Shown: piece by piece, positions 1 through 5,079 of the stretch
Numbering within the stretch: position 1 is the first letter of the stretch
Layout: every line of letters starts with the position of its first letter
Assembly (NCBI GenBank): GCA_020059785.1
Contig: JAGVBL010000211.1
Location: 1 to 5,079, forward strand
Direction: 5' to 3'
Length of the DNA: 5,079 bases
From: Ignavibacteriales bacterium
Lineage (GTDB): Bacteria; Bacteroidota; Ignavibacteria; Ignavibacteriales; Melioribacteraceae
The notes under the pieces: model-generated
Database searches by the model: none
Told to the model about the DNA's origin: nothing
What the model saw: only the letters and a program-made list of their open reading frames with translations
Translations under genes and position numbers: made by a program

Positions 1-1
1 T

Positions 2-493
2 ATTCAGTTAAATGAATCTAATGTGACGCTAAAAAAATCCGTCTTCAACAGAAAGATTCAGAGTGATGAAACTCTCCTTTCAAAATCAATATCCGGTAGA
101 AAAAATATTTATTCGGACGTAGCAAGTTTTCAGGATGAGTCAATTAACGAAAATCTGACGGCAGCCTGGATTTACGATGATAAGAATACCGATCTGTTCT
201 TGTATTTAAGGAACAGACTGAATAAAATTACTTTGAAAGATTTTACTCCCTCTATCGGAACAATGAAGTACATTGATGGAGAGAATGAAAACTCGCTTTT
301 TTTATACGATCGCACTAAAGGAAAATTAAAACGGATCGATATTAATAGCACTGGAAGAAATTTCGATGTAAATGATCTTTTTGAATCGAAGAACATCAAT
401 GGTTATATTGTCGATAGATTAAACAGCAAGAAGGAATTTTTAATTTATACCGATAATTCGGATAATCTAACAAAAATAAAACTTGTTAAATGA
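2..493 (+). CDS. 3' end of a protein with beta-propeller-like repeats, function unknown
   Basis: The frame is open from base 2, so this is the C-terminal 163 residues of a longer protein whose start lies outside the window. The GTG at 23 is in frame but need not be the start, because the reading frame continues upstream of it. I do not recognise the family. The fragment is hydrophilic, without membrane segments or cysteines. Counting from base 2, it shows three similar strand-turn-strand units: LFLY...LNKITL near residues 65-78, LFLY...LKRIDI near 99-114 and FLIY...LTKIKL near 146-161. Such units suggest the last blades of a beta-propeller or a related repeat fold; this is inference. The TGA stop overlaps the ATG of the protease gene by four bases (ATGA), so the two are likely translationally coupled and in one operon. 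The product may therefore share a location, perhaps the envelope, with the protease. The coding call is firm; the function is open. Confidence 0.8.
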   Translation: MQLNESNVTLKKSVFNRKIQSDETLLSKSISGRKNIYSDVASFQDESINENLTAAWIYDDKNTDLFLYLRNRLNKITLKDFTPSIGTMKYIDGENENSLFLYDRTKGKLKRIDINSTGRNFDVNDLFESKNINGYIVDRLNSKKEFLIYTDNSDNLTKIKLVK

Positions 494-2118
494 ATAAATA
501 TTTACTGTCAATTATTGTATTCGTGTTTACATGTTCCGTTTATTCACAGAACCTCGATTCTTTATATAACGAGTTTGTAAGAATCAGATCCTTTGCGGGC
601 AATGTAAAAGAGACGCATCGAATTACTACTTCAACAGAACAGGAGAAATGCGGATTCGGAATTATTAATGATGCGAAACTCAATTTCAATAGATTCAATC
701 CCAAACAGAAAGAAGTTTTATCTTCATTATTATCCCGCCCTCAAGCCGATACAAGTTTTGTTACACCTTCCGGTAAATTTAGAATTCATTATAAGAAAAC
801 AGGATTTGATGCACCTGCTTATAATCTTAATGATTTAGCAAAAGCTGTTGATTCGTCTTATAATTACGAAGTTAACATACTTGGTTATCCGCCTCCCCCA
901 GGTGATATGGGTGCTGGCGGCGACGATCGGTACGATATCTACATTGCAAGTCTGGCTTCGGGATTGTATGGTTACACTGAACTTGAAAATGAATTATCTA
1001 ATAACAGGTTTACAAGCTTCACAGTTATTGATAACGATTTTTCTACCCAGAATACAAAGGGAATTGATGGAGCCAGGGTTACCGTGGCACACGAATTACA
1101 TCATGCAATTCAAATCGGAAATTACATCTACAGGTCTAATGATAGTTTCTACCATGAATTATCTTCTACTGCAATGGAAGAATTTGTTTTCGATTCTATC
1201 AACGATTACTATTATTATATACGTACATTCACGGATCGGCCGGGCGATTCATTCTTTAAAAACAACGGTTACAATCTCGCACTCTGGAATATTTTTCTTA
1301 AAGAACGGTTCGGGTTTGGCGTCTTAAAACGAACGTGGGAACTGATGAGAGATAAAAGGGCTTTATTTGCAATAGCAGAGGCTATTGGCGAATCTAAATC
1401 CATGTTTAAAGATGAGTTCACTCTCTTTGGGCAGTGGCTCTATTTTACAGGAAGCCGTTCCATACCTAATAAATATTTTAAGGAAGCAAAAAATTATCCG
1501 TTAATAAAACCGTTAATGACCTCTGCCTTTAATAAACCGCAGACAAAAATGGATATAACTTCAAGTGCGGTTTCGCTGAACTATCTTGTATTTACAGATT
1601 ATTCTACCAGACCTGATACATTTGTTTCAATTATTAGCAACAATGATTTAAACAGCGGAGTTAATGACCCCACCAAACCAATTCAAATAACTTATACTCT
1701 TTCGAATCAGGGCGGAAGTGGATTCAGAAGTGTTGTCTCAGGATATTTTACTAAACTTGAAAGCGATAATAACATGATGATCTCTGAAACGAATATTTTT
1801 AATAACTCGCCATTGGATAATATTATTTCAACGGAAGCCGATTTTGCATTCCCGCAACCCTTCAGGTATTCAAAATACTCTTATATAAATTTCCCAACAG
1901 GTAACACTTTTGCTAATTTTGCAGACCTTTATGTCTATTCGGTTGATATGGATCTGATTTTTAACGGTCAGTTGAAAATCTATACGTCCGATAAAAAAGT
2001 TGTAATGTGGAATGTTATAGGAAATAATAATAAAAAATTGAGAACGGGTATTTATCTTTACATTGTAAAAACTGATGATGCAACTACTAAAGGAAAATTT
2101 GTAGTTTATAATGACTGA
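490..2118 (+). CDS. Secreted HExxH zinc metalloprotease, MXAN_6640-like, with T9SS-like C-terminus
   Basis: A 542-residue protein predicted to be exported and to cleave peptides. Residues 1-19 form a signal peptide (K3, a hydrophobic core, then VYS before Q20). The segment DDRYDIYIASL...GLYGYTE (145-164) and the zinc motif HELHH (201-205) match my recollection of the family named after MXAN_6640. H201 and H205 would bind zinc, and E202 would be the general base. The third ligand is probably E223 in YHELSSTAMEE, the counterpart of the E in the 'W-x-E-A-T-A' block of relatives. The middle (about 350-490) looks like beta-rich accessory sequence. The C-terminus (about 492-542) has W507-N508, an N/K-rich turn, GIYLY (520-524) and KGKFVV (534-539), resembling FlgD-like/T9SS type A sorting domains, so export across the outer membrane is inferred. 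The ATG at 490 is supported by the signal peptide directly after it. There is no Shine-Dalgarno; the start overlaps the upstream stop. The natural substrate is unknown. Confidence 0.85.
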   Translation: MNKYLLSIIVFVFTCSVYSQNLDSLYNEFVRIRSFAGNVKETHRITTSTEQEKCGFGIINDAKLNFNRFNPKQKEVLSSLLSRPQADTSFVTPSGKFRIHYKKTGFDAPAYNLNDLAKAVDSSYNYEVNILGYPPPPGDMGAGGDDRYDIYIASLASGLYGYTELENELSNNRFTSFTVIDNDFSTQNTKGIDGARVTVAHELHHAIQIGNYIYRSNDSFYHELSSTAMEEFVFDSINDYYYYIRTFTDRPGDSFFKNNGYNLALWNIFLKERFGFGVLKRTWELMRDKRALFAIAEAIGESKSMFKDEFTLFGQWLYFTGSRSIPNKYFKEAKNYPLIKPLMTSAFNKPQTKMDITSSAVSLNYLVFTDYSTRPDTFVSIISNNDLNSGVNDPTKPIQITYTLSNQGGSGFRSVVSGYFTKLESDNNMMISETNIFNNSPLDNIISTEADFAFPQPFRYSKYSYINFPTGNTFANFADLYVYSVDMDLIFNGQLKIYTSDKKVVMWNVIGNNNKKLRTGIYLYIVKTDDATTKGKFVVYND

Positions 2119-2752
2119 TTATAAGTTAACCCTGGAGAATTTAGTAAAGTATTTCGGAAGACGGCTTGTATTTAGTGAGATTAAGAGCGTCTTTACTTCC
2201 GGTAATGCTTATGGAATTTCGGGTCCAAATGGTTCGGGTAAATCTACACTTGTTCGTATTATTGCCAATATTATTTCGCCTACACGCGGTAAGGTAATCC
2301 ATTTGTTAAATGATGAAGTAATAATTCCGGAAAAACTTCATGATTACATTGGATTTGTTGCACCTTATTTATTTCTTTATGATGAGTTTACTGCCGAGGA
2401 AAATCTTTTCCATTTCTCTAACATTCGGGGAATAAAATATGATAAAGAACGGGCTGATTTTCTATTTCGTAAATTAAATTTATTTGATAGGAAAGATGAT
2501 ATAGTCAGAGGTTATTCATCCGGTATGAAGCAGCGTTTGAAATTTATTTTTGCTCTACTTCATAATCCCAGATGCATAATTCTTGATGAGCCGACTTCTA
2601 ATCTGGATAATGATGGGAAAGATAGAGTCTATGAATTAATAAGAGAAGAAGCTAAATCGAATCTTGTTATAATTGCTTCAAATGAAGAAGCGGATCTAAA
2701 GTTATGCAAAGAGATAATTAACATTGAGAATTACAAACTAAATAAAACTTAG
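2111..2752 (+). CDS. ccmA: ABC transporter ATP-binding protein, CcmA-like
   Basis: A 213-residue nucleotide-binding subunit that would power an ABC exporter from the cytoplasmic side of the membrane. Walker A is GPNGSGKST (38-46), the signature is YSSGMKQ (135-141), Walker B is CIILDE (155-160), and the D-loop is SNLD (163-166). The Q-loop region reads IGFVAPYLFLYDE (80-92), with P85 where glutamine is usual. The switch histidine position reads ASNEE (189-193), with N191. The catalytic E160 is intact. The CcmA assignment rests on the short single-domain length and on the CcmB-like gene that follows; sequence alone would only give 'ABC ATPase'. In the Ccm system, CcmAB works with CcmC to release haem-loaded CcmE for cytochrome c maturation. 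The start overlaps the protease stop by eight bases, implying coupled translation. The TAG stop falls in the first bases of the repeat at about 2748-2833, so the present C-terminus may have been set by that element. Confidence 0.85.
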   Translation: MTDYKLTLENLVKYFGRRLVFSEIKSVFTSGNAYGISGPNGSGKSTLVRIIANIISPTRGKVIHLLNDEVIIPEKLHDYIGFVAPYLFLYDEFTAEENLFHFSNIRGIKYDKERADFLFRKLNLFDRKDDIVRGYSSGMKQRLKFIFALLHNPRCIILDEPTSNLDNDGKDRVYELIREEAKSNLVIIASNEEADLKLCKEIINIENYKLNKT

Positions 2753-2833
2753 CGTTCTCTGCGGACTCTGCGTGTTAAGCTTTCAAGGATTTTCACGCAG
2801 AGATCGCAAAGAGAACCGCAAAGATCGCAAAGA
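2748..2833 (+). repeat. Imperfect inverted repeat with tandem CGCAAAGA units between ccmA and ccmB
   Basis: This element fills almost the whole gap between the two genes. The left arm (about 2752-2774) contains CTCTGCGTG at 2766-2774, which is the exact reverse complement of CACGCAGAG at 2794-2802. The loop between them is 19 bases. Beyond this nine-base stem, the arms match further but with gaps: TTCTCTGCG on the left against CGCAAAGAGAA on the right. The right arm also holds three direct copies of CGCAAAGA, at 2805-2812, 2817-2824 and 2826-2833. Its GC-rich words stand out from the AT-rich surroundings. I recall similar CTTTGCG/CGCAAAG intergenic repeats in many genomes of this and other phyla, but I have not checked this. 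It could be a mobile or relict short element, or a transcribed hairpin affecting ccmB expression. It lacks a T-run after the stem, so it is not a classical terminator. Confidence 0.8.
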
Positions 2834-2841
2834 AAAACAGA

Positions 2842-3501
2842 ATGAAAGCTTATTCACTTTTTAAGAAAGACTGGCAATCGGAGCTGCGCACACGTTATGC
2901 AATTAATGCTCTGGCTATGTTTATCCTTGTAACAATAAGTGTAATTATGTTCTCAATCGGAAGTGAAAAGATTACGGAGTATTTAACCGGCGGACTTTTA
3001 TGGGTTGTAATATTCTTTTCTGCAATGTCCGGTCTTTCACGTGCATTCGTATCGGAAGAAGAACGCGGCACAACAATGACGCTTCATTTAATTGCATCTC
3101 CCTCAACAATTTTTTCCGGTAAACTTATATTCAATCTGCTTCTCGTTTTCCTTATGAACTTTGTAATTACATTTTTATTTATCATTCTATTCGAATCTTT
3201 TATAATAAAAAACTTTTTACTTTTTACTTTCGCCTTTATACTTGGCAATATTGGTATTGCAATTTCCTCAACTATAATTGCTGCAATAATTTCCAAAGCA
3301 TCATCCAAAGGAACTCTTTATCCGGTTCTTTCATTTCCAATACTTCTACCGTTAATTCTAACATTGCTCGAGCTAACAAAATTTGCAATGGACGGCAATT
3401 CAGTTAGTGATTCTATTACAGAAATCCTGGTTCTTGTAAGTTACGATGTAATTATGCTAACAGCATCCTATCTATTATTCGATTTTATCTGGAAAGAGTG
3501 A
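2842..3501 (+). CDS. ccmB: CcmB-like haem exporter membrane subunit
   Basis: A 219-residue integral membrane protein, close to the usual CcmB length of about 220. Six hydrophobic segments are visible, near residues 20-40, 47-67, 94-118, 125-150, 158-178 and 192-215. The cytoplasmic loop between segments 2 and 3, FVSEEERGTTMTLHLIASP followed by GKLIFN (69-98), matches the conserved CcmB pattern of acidic residues, G, L, SP and GK-N. The N-terminus (FKKDWQSELRTR) is the typical cytoplasmic leader. With the CcmA-like ATPase it would form the CcmAB exporter used in cytochrome c maturation. The ATG at 2842 gives the expected N-terminus; only A-rich sequence precedes it, and part of its leader derives from the repeat. 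The 89-base gap to ccmA is filled by that repeat, which is unusual for a pair normally set close together. No ccmC follows; the next gene is lgt. Confidence 0.88.
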   Translation: MKAYSLFKKDWQSELRTRYAINALAMFILVTISVIMFSIGSEKITEYLTGGLLWVVIFFSAMSGLSRAFVSEEERGTTMTLHLIASPSTIFSGKLIFNLLLVFLMNFVITFLFIILFESFIIKNFLLFTFAFILGNIGIAISSTIIAAIISKASSKGTLYPVLSFPILLPLILTLLELTKFAMDGNSVSDSITEILVLVSYDVIMLTASYLLFDFIWKE

Positions 3502-3521
3502 TTTTTAATCAATTTTCGCCG

Positions 3522-3552
3522 TTGTTAAATAGCCGTTCAATTACTAAATTTA
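3522..3552 (+). promoter_or_regulatory. Possible Bacteroidota-type promoter upstream of lgt
   Basis: The 90-base spacer between ccmB and lgt contains TTG at 3522-3524, followed 20 bases later by TAAATTTA at 3545-3552. The latter is one base off the TAnnTTTG box of Bacteroidota promoters, and the spacing fits that class. In AT-rich DNA such matches arise easily by chance, and it is not certain that this organism uses that consensus. The position, about 40 bases before the lgt start, is reasonable. Confidence 0.25.
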
Positions 3553-3566
3553 GTCCGCCTTTAGTT
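3543..3566 (+). promoter_or_regulatory. 12-bp perfect palindrome with an extra half-site, possible operator
   Basis: ACTAAATTTAGT at 3543-3554 is a perfect 12-base palindrome. The half-site TTTAGT recurs at 3560-3565, 11 bases after its first copy at 3549-3554, which places both on the same face of the helix. The palindrome overlaps the possible promoter box upstream of lgt. This is the arrangement expected of a repressor site, but the sequence is AT-rich and may be coincidental. No regulator gene is visible in the window. Confidence 0.2.
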
Positions 3567-3591
3567 AATCATTCAATAAAACAGGTAAATA

Positions 3592-4374
3592 GTGATTTAT
3601 TGGGATGTTAGTCCTGACATTTTTTCAATAGGTCCATTTGTAATCCGCTGGTATGGACTTCTATTCGCGCTCTCTTTTATTATCGGTTACCAGATTATGT
3701 ACGTCATTTTTAAGAAGGAATCTAAGCCTGATGCCATATTAAATGACTTAGTCTGGTATATGGTAATCGGGACAGTCCTTGGTGCACGGCTTGGTCATTG
3801 TTTCTTTTACAATCCGGCATATTACATTGCAAATCCCCTTGAAATATTACAAGTATGGAAAGGCGGGTTGGCAAGTCACGGTGCTGCAATCGGAATTTTA
3901 ATATCTCTTTACATTTTTGTAAGAAAACATAAAGAATATAATTACTTATGGATTCTAGACAGGATTGTAATTACTGTTGCCCTTGGTGGATTTTTTATAA
4001 GGATGGGTAATTTATTCAATTCGGAAATAATCGGCATACCAACCGACGTTCCGTGGTCGTTTGTATTTGCATCTGTAGATGGAATACCAAGGCACCCAGC
4101 TCAGCTTTACGAAGCCATCGCCTATCTTATGGTTTTTATTTTTCTGATGATATACTACTTCAGACACCCGGGAAAATTTAAGAACGGTTTACTCTTAGGG
4201 TGGTTTCTTATTATGGTATTTGGTTTCCGTTTCTTTATCGAGTTTGTTAAGGAAGATCAAACCTATTTCGAAAAAAGCTGGTTGCTTAATATGGGTCAAT
4301 TGTTAAGTATTCCGTTTGTTCTGCTCGGCATTTACCTCGTTTTAAGAAAAGATAAAAAATTTATTAAACTATAA
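3592..4374 (+). CDS. lgt: Prolipoprotein diacylglyceryl transferase
   Basis: Lgt transfers diacylglycerol from phosphatidylglycerol to the lipobox cysteine of prolipoproteins at the inner membrane, the first step of lipoprotein maturation. The 260-residue product is of normal length and rich in membrane helices. Family landmarks are all present: the N-terminal SPDIFSIGPFVIRWYGL (7-23) with Y21, GARLGH (64-69), GGLASHGA (91-98) with H96, the signature RMGNLFNSEIIG (137-148) with R137, N140, E145 and G148, RHPAQLYEA (167-175), and FRFFIEFVKEDQ (212-223) with R213 and E217. By recollection these match the essential residues of E. coli Lgt (Y26, H103, R143, N146, E151, G154, R239, E243). The residue before R137 is isoleucine rather than the glycine of the proteobacterial GRxGN motif. 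The start is GTG; no in-frame ATG fits better, and MIYWDVSP matches the usual N-terminus. The lipoprotein gene follows after 18 bases. Confidence 0.97.
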   Translation: MIYWDVSPDIFSIGPFVIRWYGLLFALSFIIGYQIMYVIFKKESKPDAILNDLVWYMVIGTVLGARLGHCFFYNPAYYIANPLEILQVWKGGLASHGAAIGILISLYIFVRKHKEYNYLWILDRIVITVALGGFFIRMGNLFNSEIIGIPTDVPWSFVFASVDGIPRHPAQLYEAIAYLMVFIFLMIYYFRHPGKFKNGLLLGWFLIMVFGFRFFIEFVKEDQTYFEKSWLLNMGQLLSIPFVLLGIYLVLRKDKKFIKL

Positions 4375-4392
4375 TTTAGAAAGCTAAAAAAA

Positions 4393-5079
4393 ATGATTAA
4401 AAAAATTTCCTTTGCTGCTTTTATGTCTTTGTTTTTAATAATTACAATTTCCTTTAATGGCTGTTCTAATAATGATAATTACGATAGATCGAAAGATACA
4501 TTAAGGTATGAAGGTGAAGATCATATAAGAAATATCAGGCAACTTACTTTTGGTGGTAATAATGCAGAAGCTTACTGGAGCTTTGATGACAAACAATTAG
4601 TTTTCCAGAGTGATTGGGATAAGATTAATCCTCAGGGCTGCGATCAAATTTTTATGATGAATACCGATGGTTCTAATTTACCCGATGGTGAAAAATATAA
4701 ATTGGTTTCAACCGGTAAGGGAAGAACAACTTGCAGCTATTTCCTGAAAGACGGAAGAATTATTTACGCATCAACTCACCAGGCAGATGCTAAATGCCCG
4801 GAAACCGTAATGTTCTCCGGCGGAAGATACGTCTGGCCTATTTATAAATCTTATAATATCTACATAGCAAATGCCGATGGTTCCAATCCTGAATTACTTA
4901 TTGGCGGTGAAAGCTATGACGCAGAGGCAACTGTTTCGCCTGATGGAAGATATATCGTATTTACTTCCACTCGTTCGGGCGATCTTGAGTTGTGGCGTTA
5001 CGATTTACAAACAAAAGATTATTTACAGTTAACAAATGAACTTGGTTACGACGGCGGTGCATTCTTTTCACGCGATTCA
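4393..5079 (+). CDS. PD40/TolB-type beta-propeller lipoprotein, 5' part
   Basis: The reading frame from ATG 4393 stays open for 229 codons to the window end, so the C-terminus is missing. Residues 1-23 are a lipoprotein signal (IKK, then a hydrophobic core) ending in F-N-G before C24. The lipobox is atypical, with F at -3 and N at -2, but the position and the following SNND are as expected. The mature part carries WD40-like PD40 propeller repeats: IRQLTFGG...YWSFDDKQLVFQS (48-73), ATVSPDGRYIVFTSTRSGD (179-197) and QLTNELGYDGGAFFS (212-226), with the strand-end phrase IYIANADGSNPE (156-167). Such repeats occur in TolB and in many Bacteroidota surface proteins, where they bind partners or ligands. 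It is not TolB itself, because it is a lipoprotein and lacks the TolB N-terminal domain. Whether a further domain such as a peptidase follows cannot be seen. It lies 18 bases after lgt and is probably co-transcribed with it. C83, C114 and C135 are further cysteines. Confidence 0.85.
   Translation, partial: MIKKISFAAFMSLFLIITISFNGCSNNDNYDRSKDTLRYEGEDHIRNIRQLTFGGNNAEAYWSFDDKQLVFQSDWDKINPQGCDQIFMMNTDGSNLPDGEKYKLVSTGKGRTTCSYFLKDGRIIYASTHQADAKCPETVMFSGGRYVWPIYKSYNIYIANADGSNPELLIGGESYDAEATVSPDGRYIVFTSTRSGDLELWRYDLQTKDYLQLTNELGYDGGAFFSRDS

Noticed and set aside
172..399. Minus-strand open frame opposite the first partial gene
   Set aside because: It is antisense to a continuous + strand frame with repeat units; low-complexity S/F-rich translation typical of a shadow frame.
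848..1327. Open frame of 159 codons on the + strand inside the protease gene
   Set aside because: It lies wholly within the well-supported protease frame, whose signal peptide, HELHH and C-terminal motif are all in the other frame; its translation shows no recognisable domain.
2766..2802. Rho-independent terminator after ccmA
   Set aside because: The nine-base stem is good, but the loop is 19 bases and no T-run follows the right arm; it fits the repeat element better.
2805..2833. CRISPR-like repeat array
   Set aside because: The three CGCAAAGA copies are only 8 bases, spaced 1-4 bases apart, with no spacers of usual length and no cas genes nearby.
2748..2840. Small gene or insertion sequence in the ccmA-ccmB gap
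   Set aside because: At about 90 bases it is too short for a transposase and shows no start-plus-frame of useful length; only a non-coding repeat is supported.
3084..3308. Minus-strand open frame opposite ccmB
   Set aside because: It is antisense to conserved CcmB sequence and has no recognisable motif or start context.

Overview
The window reads as ordinary chromosomal DNA from a member of the Bacteroidota/Ignavibacteriota side of the tree. The evidence is an AT-rich base composition, near-absence of Shine-Dalgarno sequences before starts, a secreted protease ending in a type IX secretion (T9SS)-like C-terminal motif, an Lgt with the 'IRMGNLFNSE' signature variant that I associate with this group, and an intergenic repeat built from CGCAAAG/CTCTGCG words. 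The lineage is inferred from these traits, not from a search.

All genes are on the + strand and closely packed. From left to right: (1) the 3' end of an unnamed protein with propeller-like strand repeats (2-493, continues upstream); (2) a secreted HExxH metalloprotease resembling the MXAN_6640 family (490-2118); (3) a CcmA-like ABC ATPase (2111-2752); (4) an imperfect inverted repeat with tandem CGCAAAGA words filling almost all of the gap (about 2748-2833); (5) a CcmB-like six-helix membrane protein (2842-3501); (6) a 90-bp spacer with a possible promoter and a perfect 12-bp palindrome (3502-3591); (7) lgt, starting at GTG (3592-4374); (8) the 5' part of a PD40/TolB-type beta-propeller lipoprotein that runs off the window (4393-5079).

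Genes 1-3 are joined by overlaps of 4 and 8 bases, so they are probably one translationally coupled operon, with ccmB following beyond the repeat. CcmA and CcmB would form an ABC exporter associated with cytochrome c maturation. No ccmC, ccmE or ccmF is visible. lgt and the lipoprotein are 18 bases apart and probably co-transcribed; Lgt makes the lipid modification that the neighbouring lipoprotein would need. Nearly everything in the window acts at or beyond the inner membrane, so it is an envelope-biogenesis neighbourhood.

I found no convincing undescribed system. The points most worth a second look are the repeat that separates ccmA from ccmB and carries the ccmA stop codon, the altered Q-loop and H-loop of the ATPase, and the coupling of a secreted protease to a ccmAB pair.
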